Positions 1 to 5,561 of a stretch of DNA of 26,560 nucleotides are shown in pieces. The translations under genes were made by a program, and so were the position numbers. Positions within the stretch are counted from its first letter, which is position 1. Each line of letters begins with the position of its first letter. The notes below the pieces were generated by a model that had not been told where the DNA came from, did no database searches, and was given only the letters and a program-made list of their open reading frames with translations. This DNA comes from an uncultured Eggerthellaceae bacterium. GTDB lineage: Bacteria > Actinomycetota > Coriobacteriia > Coriobacteriales > Eggerthellaceae. The stretch is from contig CAJUQK010000027.1 of NCBI GenBank assembly GCA_910588205.1, positions 1-26,560 of the forward strand. The letters run 5' to 3'.

Positions 1-2
1 CG

Positions 3-755
3 CAGACCTATTTGCACTCGATTTGCAATCAACTCTCCGCCATGCTCAACCATGCCGTGCGTTATTACGGACTCGATTCTAACCCCATGGTGAAGGTCGG
101 CAAGATCGGAAGCAAGCAAGCTGGCGAAATGAGCTTCTGGACAAAGGAAGAATATCTACGCTTCAGTCGGGAGGTCATGGATAAGCCGCAGTCGTTCATA
201 GCCTTTGAACTGCTTTACTGGTGCGGGCTTCGACTGGGCGAGATGCTCGCGCTTACTCCCGAGGACTTCGATTTCAAGAACAAGCGACTATCTGTGGCCA
301 AGAGTTATCAGCGCATGCATCGTGAAGATGTCATCACGGCACCCAAGACCCCTAAATCTGTCAGAACGATCGTGATGCCGAGCTTCCTTGTAGATGAGGT
401 CGTCGACTTCATGAAATACATCCCCGACCTGCGCGATTTCGACAGGCTGGTTCCCGCAACGAAATCATTCCTTCATCACGAGATGGATCGCGGATCGAAA
501 GCCGCTGGGATCAAACGCATACGTATCCATGATCTGCGCCATAGCCATGTGTCGCTTCTCATCGAACTTGGCTATTCGGCTCTCGCCATCGCAGACAGGC
601 TCGGGCATGAGAGTACCGAGGTGACCATGCGCTATGCGCACTTATTCCCGAACAAGCAAGAGGACATGGCGAATGACTTGGAAATCCAGCGAGGAACGGG
701 CATGTCTTCGCTCGATGTCACCAAACCAGTGAACAACGCCAGCGAAAGGAAGTGA
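3..755 (+). CDS. Tyrosine recombinase / phage-type integrase (5' end outside window)
   Basis: This is a site-specific recombinase that would insert and excise the element by forming a 3'-phosphotyrosyl DNA intermediate. The catalytic domain is complete. Counting from the TTG at 12, Arg74 (in LRLGE), Lys112, His173-x-x-Arg176 (HDLRH), His199 (LGHES) and the nucleophile Tyr208 (MRYAH) are all present. The frame stays open to the left window edge, and the first residues look like the end of a core-binding helical domain, so the TTG at 12 is not the true start and the N-terminal arm- and core-binding part lies upstream. The next gene follows with a 5-bp gap. The family is the Tn916/phage-type integrase group of Gram-positive elements. 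It is the best candidate for insertion at guaA. Confidence 0.93.
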   Translation, partial: QTYLHSICNQLSAMLNHAVRYYGLDSNPMVKVGKIGSKQAGEMSFWTKEEYLRFSREVMDKPQSFIAFELLYWCGLRLGEMLALTPEDFDFKNKRLSVAKSYQRMHREDVITAPKTPKSVRTIVMPSFLVDEVVDFMKYIPDLRDFDRLVPATKSFLHHEMDRGSKAAGIKRIRIHDLRHSHVSLLIELGYSALAIADRLGHESTEVTMRYAHLFPNKQEDMANDLEIQRGTGMSSLDVTKPVNNASERK

Positions 756-760
756 CTCGA

Positions 761-1093
761 ATGTCAGAGAAGAACCTGGACGAACACGGAAGACTGCGAA
801 GCAAGACCATCGCGTTTCGCATGTCCCAGGAAGAAGCAGCTCTCCTTGATCGCTTAGTCTCCATAAGCGGGATGACGAAGCAGGACTACATCATCAGCAA
901 GCTATCCGGCACGGAGATTAAAGTCGTCCCTTCCAGCCGCATGCAGAAAGGTATGGAGGAGGCGATGCTCCTGATCTATCGCGAGCTTCTTCGAATCACC
1001 GATGCGAACGACATCAGTCCAGAACTTGCTAAGCTAACAGAGAAGGTCGGCAGCATCTTTGCAGGACTGGAAGAGGATAAGCTTCCTGCTTGA
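761..1093 (+). CDS. Ribbon-helix-helix (CopG/MobC-like) small DNA-binding protein
   Basis: A 110-residue protein with an N-terminal segment typical of ribbon-helix-helix proteins: a short basic strand (SKTIAFRMSQEE) followed by helices around LLDRLVSISGMTKQDYI, with the C-terminal half helical and unassigned. Such proteins act as plasmid or ICE regulators or as relaxosome accessory proteins. The ATG at 761 is preferred because GAAAGGA ends 10 bases upstream; a GTG at 752 overlaps the integrase stop and would leave almost no spacing to that site. It sits between integrase and RepA-like ATPase, probably cotranscribed with the integrase. Whether it regulates excision, replication or mobilisation cannot be read from the sequence; no relaxase gene is visible nearby. 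Confidence 0.7.
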   Translation: MSEKNLDEHGRLRSKTIAFRMSQEEAALLDRLVSISGMTKQDYIISKLSGTEIKVVPSSRMQKGMEEAMLLIYRELLRITDANDISPELAKLTEKVGSIFAGLEEDKLPA

Positions 1094-1140
1094 ATCGCGA
1101 GCGATGAGAACGTGATCATCAACTTGGAAAGAGGCTTCTG

Positions 1141-2151
1141 ATGCGCGCTCTTTCCGCGAGGACAGCCCAAGAGCTTCTGGAGGAGCCCATCGATGAAGCG
1201 GACTGGATCATCGAGGATCTTTTGCCCGTGGGAGCGCACATACTTGCTGGCGCTCCCAAGATCGGCAAGTCGTGGATGGTGCTCGCTATGGGGCTCGCTG
1301 TGAGCATGGGACAGTCTTTCTGAGACTGCGCGGTGTGCCAGGGAGCAGTTCTCTACCTCTGCTTGGAAGACACCTATGCGCGCGTGAAGAAAAGACTTTG
1401 GAAGCTCACCGACGAAGCAAACAATAGCTTCTATCTTGCCAACTCGGCGGCAACGATAAAGGATGGGTTGGCGGAGCAGATCGAGTATTTCGTCATCACC
1501 CATCCCGACCTGAAGCTTGTCTTCATCGATACATTCCAGAAGGTACGAAGCCCAACAGGCGACAGCATCTACGCAGCCGATTACGGTGACTTCTCAGCGT
1601 TGAAAGCCATTGCCGACAAGCACAACCTGGCAATGATGGTAGTTCACCACACCCGCAAGATGGCAGATGAGGACATCATGAATACCGTATCGGGGTCAAG
1701 CGGAATTACGGGAAGCGCGGACAGCATCTGGGTGCTGAAGCGAGCGTCGCGTGGCGTTGGGGACGCGACGCTCACGGTCACCGGCCGCGATGTCGAGTTC
1801 CGAGAGCTGAAGCTGGCTCTTAGGGATTGTAGATGGAACCTCATTGAGCGCACGAGCGAGAAGGAACTTGAGGAGCGCGAGATTCCCGACTGTGTACTAA
1901 AAGTCGTCGACTTCATGACAACCAGCACCGATGGATTATGGAGCGGATCGGTCGGAGAGCTGATCGAGACAACCGCCGTGGAGGGCGTAACGACAGCGAC
2001 ATTTGGGAAGTTCCTTGCACAGCACAGCGTCCTTATGCGATTACGCGGTGTCACGTACACTAAGAAGCACACCAGCGCCGGGCAAGTTATCACCCTAGAA
2101 AAAGTCACTCGTGAAGGAAGTGAAGGCGATGAAGGCTGCGCTCAGGTATAG
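1141..2151 (+). pseudogene. RepA-like hexameric helicase ATPase (AAA_25 type), interrupted by in-frame TGA
   Basis: The two reading-frame pieces 1141-1323 and 1333-2151 are in the same frame and are separated only by a TGA at 1321-1323. The first piece carries the Walker A loop (GAPKIGKS). The second carries the aligned continuation (GAVLYLCLEDTYARVKKRL), a Walker B strand (LVFIDTFQKV) and the HHTRK motif, all typical of RecA-fold RepA/AAA_25 proteins of integrative elements. Relatives usually have an aromatic residue where the stop lies, so a single TGG-to-TGA change is the simplest explanation. Neither half alone would have both Walker motifs. The start at 1141 has AAAGAGG upstream. Alternatives are suppression or readthrough of the TGA, or a sequencing error. 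If intact, it would be a replication or partition helicase of the element. Confidence 0.82.
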
Positions 2152-2172
2152 CGGCCAGCTTTCACAGCCTTC

Positions 2173-2196
2173 AGGGCTTTCATTAATCGAAGCCCT
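2173..2196. repeat. Inverted repeat AGGGCTT-N10-AAGCCCT
   Basis: Perfect 7-bp arms at 2173-2179 and 2190-2196 lie 21 bases after the RepA-like stop. A partial outer match (CTTC against GAAG) lengthens the dyad. There is no following T-run, so it is a weak terminator candidate for the ATPase gene, or a protein-binding dyad. Confidence 0.45.
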
Positions 2197-2253
2197 CAGA
2201 AGCTTACAGAAGGCTCGTTCGTACTTCATTCGAAGATTGACCCATCGAGAGCC

Positions 2254-2271
2254 CTTCTAAGGCCTTAGAAG
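2254..2271. repeat. 18-bp perfect palindrome CTTCTAAGGCCTTAGAAG
   Basis: The two 9-base halves are exact reverse complements with no loop. A palindrome without a loop is better suited to binding a dimeric protein than to forming an RNA terminator, although TCTTTATT follows on the + strand. It lies 217 bp upstream of the serine recombinase start. Function is unknown. Confidence 0.6.
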
Positions 2272-2280
2272 TCTTTATTA

Positions 2281-2354
2281 GCAAGTAGCCCATAGCGTAT
2301 TACGTTTGCGGGTCGCTATGGCGAATTCCAGCAAGTAGCCTATTGGCGTATTAC
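2281..2354 (+). repeat. Imperfect ~24-bp direct repeats (GCAAGTAGCC...GCGTATTAC), 50-bp period
   Basis: Copy 1 is 2281-2303 and copy 2 is 2331-2354. Both start GCAAGTAGCC and end GCGTATTAC, differing only in the short middle. An 8-bp dyad (CCATAGCG at 2290-2297, CGCTATGG at 2314-2321) lies between them, and ACTTGCT near 2373 is inverted to the repeat start. This resembles a multi-subsite recombinase (res) region or an iteron set. It lies just upstream of the serine recombinase gene. Confidence 0.6.
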
Positions 2355-2435
2355 ATCTCCGACTCCATGCCAAAGTAACTTGCTCGAATTCGGGAAACTG
2401 GTCGGCGACAGCTGCTGCCATTTGCCTCCCGGTTT

Positions 2436-2451
2436 GCGGGGGATCCCCCGC
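2436..2451. repeat. 16-bp GC-rich palindrome GCGGGGGATCCCCCGC
   Basis: Perfect palindrome 37 bp upstream of the serine recombinase ATG, followed by GCCCCTTATTC. It could be an autoregulatory operator, an attenuating hairpin in the recombinase leader, or part of a transfer or recombination site. Its distance from the ribosome site rules out direct occlusion of the Shine-Dalgarno. Confidence 0.55.
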
Positions 2452-2487
2452 GCCCCTTATTCAATCTCGCAAGAAAGGAGAACATTC

Positions 2488-3102
2488 ATGGACTATGGAT
2501 ATGCGCGAGTCTCCGCCAAAGACCAGAGCCTCGCCAGACAGCTTGACGCACTACGAGAGCTTGGCTTGAGTGACAGCGCGATCTTTACCGACAAAGCAAG
2601 CGGAAAGGATTTCAACCGCCCCGCCTATCGTCGGCTAATGCGAAGGCTCAAGCCAGGTGACGTGATCTTCGTCAAGTCGATAGACCGGCTGGGACGAAAC
2701 TACCAAGAGATCATCGAGGAATGGCGTTCCATCACACAAAAGAAGGGTACGCATATCGTCGTGCTGGATATGCCATTGCTCGACACCCGAAATGACAAGG
2801 GTGAGATCACGAGCGTCTTCATCACCGACGTAGTACTCCAACTTCTCTCGTATGTCGCTCAACTCGAACGTGAGAACATCAAGCAAAGACAAGCTGAAGG
2901 GATAGCATCTGCAAAGGCGCGTGGTGTCAGATTTGGAAGACCCAAGATCGAGCGGCCAGGCATTTACCTCAAGACGAAACGCGCCTACGAAAATGGGGCA
3001 ATCACTCGCAAAGAAGCGGCTGACCGCTTGAAGATCAGCATAACTACTTTCGACAACTGGATGAAAGAGGACAGGAAAGCGTTGCTGAGCGAAACCGCCT
3101 GA
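2488..3102 (+). CDS. Serine recombinase of the resolvase/invertase (Pin/Hin-like) family
   Basis: A 204-residue small serine recombinase. The catalytic serine is Ser9 in YARVSAKDQ, followed by the conserved D/E-rich strand, the arginine-rich KSIDRLGRNY segment, the long E-helix (LERENIKQRQAEGIASAKARG) and a C-terminal helix-turn-helix around ITRKEAADRLKISITTFDNW. Length fits DNA invertases and resolvases. The ATG at 2488 is preferred over an in-frame CTTG-region start at 2380 because AAGAAAGGAG lies 8 bases upstream and the family begins at the YARVS strand. The gene ends 26 bp before a pair of perfect inverted repeats that look like its crossover sites, and 74-210 bp downstream of another repeat set. 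The sequence does not show whether it inverts, resolves, or both. Confidence 0.92.
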   Translation: MDYGYARVSAKDQSLARQLDALRELGLSDSAIFTDKASGKDFNRPAYRRLMRRLKPGDVIFVKSIDRLGRNYQEIIEEWRSITQKKGTHIVVLDMPLLDTRNDKGEITSVFITDVVLQLLSYVAQLERENIKQRQAEGIASAKARGVRFGRPKIERPGIYLKTKRAYENGAITRKEAADRLKISITTFDNWMKEDRKALLSETA

Positions 3103-3111
3103 TGGTTTTTT
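3092..3111 (+). terminator. Possible weak terminator after the serine recombinase
   Basis: AAACC at 3092-3096 can pair with GGTTT at 3104-3108, followed by T residues to 3111. The stem is only 5 bp and overlaps the stop codon, so efficiency would be low. It would help separate recombinase transcription from the downstream promoter. Confidence 0.3.
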
Positions 3112-3128
3112 GGACTTTTTCACACCTC

Positions 3129-3148
3129 AAAAACGTAGACGTTATTTG
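3129..3148 (+). repeat. Left arm of 20-bp perfect inverted repeat (putative recombinase crossover site)
   Basis: AAAAACGTAGACGTTATTTG. The reverse complement occurs exactly at 3234-3253. The arm is itself a dyad, AACGT-AG-ACGTT at 3132-3143, with an asymmetric AG centre at 3137-3138. Small serine recombinases bind such half-sites and cleave around a central dinucleotide, and the asymmetric centre sets orientation. Confidence 0.88.
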
Positions 3149-3173
3149 GCTCTCTGCGTCTTTAGGGTAAAAT
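3146..3173 (+). promoter_or_regulatory. Promoter candidate TTGGCT-N16-TAAAAT inside the inverted repeats
   Basis: The -35-like TTGGCT is at 3146-3151 and the -10-like TAAAAT at 3168-3173, spaced 16 bp. The -35 box overlaps the inner end of the left repeat. Transcription would start near 3180, giving a leader of about 115 bases to the GTG at 3294. Confidence 0.55.
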
Positions 3174-3233
3174 CATCCTTATGCAGGTAAGATGCGAATA
3201 TGTCGATACCGAAGAAAGCGGCTTTTTGGGCTT

Positions 3234-3253
3234 CAAATAACGTCTACGTTTTT
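3234..3253 (-). repeat. Right arm of 20-bp perfect inverted repeat (putative recombinase crossover site)
   Basis: CAAATAACGTCTACGTTTTT is the exact reverse complement of 3129-3148, with the centre CT at 3244-3245. The match stops abruptly on both sides, so 20 bp is the full repeat. Inverted orientation of the two sites predicts inversion of the segment between the two centres (about 106 bp) rather than deletion. Confidence 0.88.
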
Positions 3254-3293
3254 AATCAATCGCCATTTCGCTCGGGTCCTCGGGAGTGTGCGA

Positions 3294-3974
3294 GTGGCAG
3301 AGCAGGTTAAATCGAAACAACGCGTCGCCGACCACGGCGAAGTCTTTACCAACGAGCGCGAAGTAAACGCCATGCTAGACATGGTGAAGCAAGAAACCGA
3401 ACGCATCGATTCGCGCTTCTTAGAACCCGCTTGCGGCGACGGTAATTTTCTAGCAGAGATACTGAGGCGCAAGCTCGTCGTTGTGAATCAACGCTACGGC
3501 AAAAATCCGCGTGACTGGGAGAAGTACGCATTCGTAGCCGTTGGTAGCATCTATGGAGTTGAGCTTCTTCCCGATAATGCCACCGAGTGTCGCACTCGCC
3601 TCTTAACAATAGTCGAAGACGCTTGGAAAAAGGCCGTTAAGACAAGTGGCGATTCAAGATTCCTTAATGCAATCAGCTACATATTGTCTCGAAACATCCT
3701 CAATGGCGATGCGCTCACGATGCTCGCTGCCGAGGGAAATCCCATTATCTTCTCAGAATGGTCGCTCGTTACAGGCGACAAGGTAAAGCGCCGCGACTTC
3801 CGCTTGGATGAGATGCTTGAAGGCAACGGCGAGCACGAGCAATTCTCCCTTTTTGGTTCAAGTGGATCCGCCATCACCGACTGGGAATACGACGAAGAGA
3901 CCCGGTCCTTCATACCCAAACCCATAACTGAATATCCGCTCACGAGCTTCTACGAGGTGATGAACTGTGAGTGA
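3294..3974 (+). CDS. Short N6-type DNA methyltransferase-like protein with SAM motif but no NPPY
   Basis: A 226-residue protein beginning with the family-typical KSKQRVADHGEVFT segment and carrying a SAM-binding motif I, EPACGDGNFL (residues 44-53). No (D/N)PP(Y/F) motif exists anywhere, so it cannot be a complete amino-methyltransferase alone. The C-terminal part (FSEWS, VKRRDF) is not a target-recognition region I recognise. The GTG at 3294 is chosen because GGGAG lies 7 bases upstream and the conserved region starts there. The frame is also open from an ATG at 3192, inside the inverted segment, which would add 34 residues. It overlaps the next gene by 8 bases, indicating translational coupling. 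It probably works with the following protein as a methylation or cofactor-binding partner; this is inference. Confidence 0.82.
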   Translation: MAEQVKSKQRVADHGEVFTNEREVNAMLDMVKQETERIDSRFLEPACGDGNFLAEILRRKLVVVNQRYGKNPRDWEKYAFVAVGSIYGVELLPDNATECRTRLLTIVEDAWKKAVKTSGDSRFLNAISYILSRNILNGDALTMLAAEGNPIIFSEWSLVTGDKVKRRDFRLDEMLEGNGEHEQFSLFGSSGSAITDWEYDEETRSFIPKPITEYPLTSFYEVMNCE

Positions 3975-5559
3975 TCTGTTCTCATCAACTTACAACCCCG
4001 ACGTGCTGAGCTGCCTTGCCAACCTCTCCAACGATGAGGTATTCACACCGCCCGAGGTAGTTAATCAGATGCTGGATATGCTCCCGAAGGAGATCTGGAA
4101 TGACAAGAACGCTACCTTCCTCGATCCAGCATGCAAATCCGGCGTTTTCCTGCGTGAGATCGCAAAGCGCTTGATAGAAGCACAGCTACCGAACTACGAG
4201 CAGGTCTCCTACGAGATCAACGAGAAACTAAGATCTGGTGGCGAACTGGATGGACGCGACATCGCGTTTCAGAATATGCTCGAAAACGTGATTGATCATG
4301 TATTCAAGAACCAAGTCTTCGGCATTGCCATAACCGAACTCACAAGCCTTCTGTCACGTCGCAGCGTCTACTGCAGTAAGTACCCTCAAAGCGAATACTC
4401 CGTCGTGCGCTTCGACAACCCCGAAGGACGTATCGACTACAAGCAGATGCAGCACACCTGGAGGAACGGCAAATGCGTCTTTTGCGGAGCCTCAGAAGGT
4501 GAGTACGACCGCGAAGAGGGCAAAGAGCAATACGCCTATGAGTTCATCCATTTAGATAACCCGGAAGAGGTCTTCGATATGAAGTTTGATGTGATTATTG
4601 GTAACCCACCATATCAGTTAAGTGATGGAGGGGCACAGCAAAGTGCAAGTCCCGTTTATCATAAGTTCATTGAACAGGCGATGAAGCTGAATCCAAGGTA
4701 CATCACCATGATTGTTCCTGCAAGATGGTACTCAGGAGGAAAAGGTCTCGATGAATTTCGAGATCACATGCTTAGTAATAACAGGATATCGGTCATCCAC
4801 GATTTTCCAGAGACGTCGGACTGTTTTCCTAGAGTCAATATCCGAGGAGGTATTTGCTACTTTCTTTGGGAACGCGATTACATGGGAGACTGCCATGTAA
4901 TAAATCATAAAGATGGGAGCATTCTTGATGAGAGTATCCGGCCCTTGAAAGAAAAGGGTGCGACAACCTTTATCCGCTACAACAAAGCAATCGAAATCTT
5001 GAAAAAGGTTACAAGACAAAGTGAGCCGACCATGGACAAACTCGCGTCTTCACGTAAACCCTTCGGTCTTGCAACTAACTTCTCTAATTATGCCGAAACA
5101 CCTTCCAATAAAAACAACGTTGAGCTCTATAAGTTCAGAAAAAATGGCTGGATACAAAAGGCGGACGTAGAGAGAAATGACGAATGGATAGATCGGTGGA
5201 AAATTTTCGAACCTTATGCAAGTCCAGGGCAAGATGATTATCCGCATCTCATACTTTCAAAACCAATTGTTGCAGGACCCGGAACAGCATGTACCGAAAC
5301 ATATCTCGTTGTCGGCCCATTTAGCAATGAGAAAGAGACGCGTAATGCCGCAACCTATATGACTACGAAATTCTTTAGATTCATGTTGCTGCTCCTCAAA
5401 AGCGCTCAACATATCACTCAGAAAGTGTATGCATTTACCCCACAACAAGATTTCTCTAAATCTTGGACAGATAGCGAACTATACGATAAATACGGAATTA
5501 CTGAAGATGAGCAGGCATTCATTGATACGCTAATCAAACCGCTTGAGCTGAGTGAATAG
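3967..5559 (+). CDS. N6-adenine DNA methyltransferase with specificity region (Eco57I/type ISP-like)
   Basis: A 530-residue modification subunit. FTPPEVV near residue 26 and motif I DPACKSG (residues 53-59, Lys in place of the usual Gly) form the SAM site. The catalytic motif IV is NPPY at 213-216, followed by VPARWY and FPRVNIRGGICYF, typical of Eco57I-like and type ISP methylases. A CxxC pair (Cys170, Cys173) lies in an insert before motif IV. The remaining ~230 residues would hold target recognition. The GTG start at 3967 overlaps the upstream stop and has GAGG upstream. By hand count, third-position GC falls from about 40 of 60 codons at the start to about 21 of 58 after position 4588, suggesting a swapped specificity segment. 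It would methylate host DNA to protect it from the next gene product. Confidence 0.88.
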   Translation: MSDLFSSTYNPDVLSCLANLSNDEVFTPPEVVNQMLDMLPKEIWNDKNATFLDPACKSGVFLREIAKRLIEAQLPNYEQVSYEINEKLRSGGELDGRDIAFQNMLENVIDHVFKNQVFGIAITELTSLLSRRSVYCSKYPQSEYSVVRFDNPEGRIDYKQMQHTWRNGKCVFCGASEGEYDREEGKEQYAYEFIHLDNPEEVFDMKFDVIIGNPPYQLSDGGAQQSASPVYHKFIEQAMKLNPRYITMIVPARWYSGGKGLDEFRDHMLSNNRISVIHDFPETSDCFPRVNIRGGICYFLWERDYMGDCHVINHKDGSILDESIRPLKEKGATTFIRYNKAIEILKKVTRQSEPTMDKLASSRKPFGLATNFSNYAETPSNKNNVELYKFRKNGWIQKADVERNDEWIDRWKIFEPYASPGQDDYPHLILSKPIVAGPGTACTETYLVVGPFSNEKETRNAATYMTTKFFRFMLLLLKSAQHITQKVYAFTPQQDFSKSWTDSELYDKYGITEDEQAFIDTLIKPLELSE

Positions 5560-5561
5560 TC

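Larger units (their letters stand above)
2152..2487. other. Repeat-rich intergenic stretch before the serine recombinase; no gene seen
   Basis: About 336 bases without a convincing gene; an open frame runs in from 2380, but the recombinase start is placed at 2488. It contains a 7-bp inverted repeat, an 18-bp perfect palindrome, an imperfect pair of ~24-bp direct repeats with further dyads around them, and a 16-bp GC-rich palindrome. Possible roles are a resolvase res site, an origin with iterons for the RepA-like ATPase, operators, or terminators. The sequence alone does not decide between them. Confidence 0.6.
3129..3253. other. Putative invertible promoter segment controlling the restriction-modification operon
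   Basis: Perfect 20-bp inverted repeats enclose 85 bp of AT-rich sequence holding a promoter-like TTGGCT/TAAAAT pair that reads toward the methyltransferase genes. A serine recombinase gene ends 26 bp to the left and the restriction operon begins 41 bp to the right. As drawn, the switch would be ON. Inversion would point the promoter at the 3' end of the recombinase gene (antisense) and leave the operon without a visible promoter. No comparably good promoter was seen on the other strand of the segment. Actual inversion is inference and has to be shown from reads. Confidence 0.7.

Noticed and set aside
1321..1323. TGA as a selenocysteine codon
   Set aside because: No stem-loop of the expected kind was seen right after it, and RepA-like ATPases have no redox site here; a nonsense change is simpler.
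3129..3253. Inverted repeats as ends of a MITE or as a simple terminator
   Set aside because: No flanking target duplication was seen, the 85-base loop is too long for a terminator, and the asymmetric 2-bp centre beside a serine recombinase fits a crossover site better.
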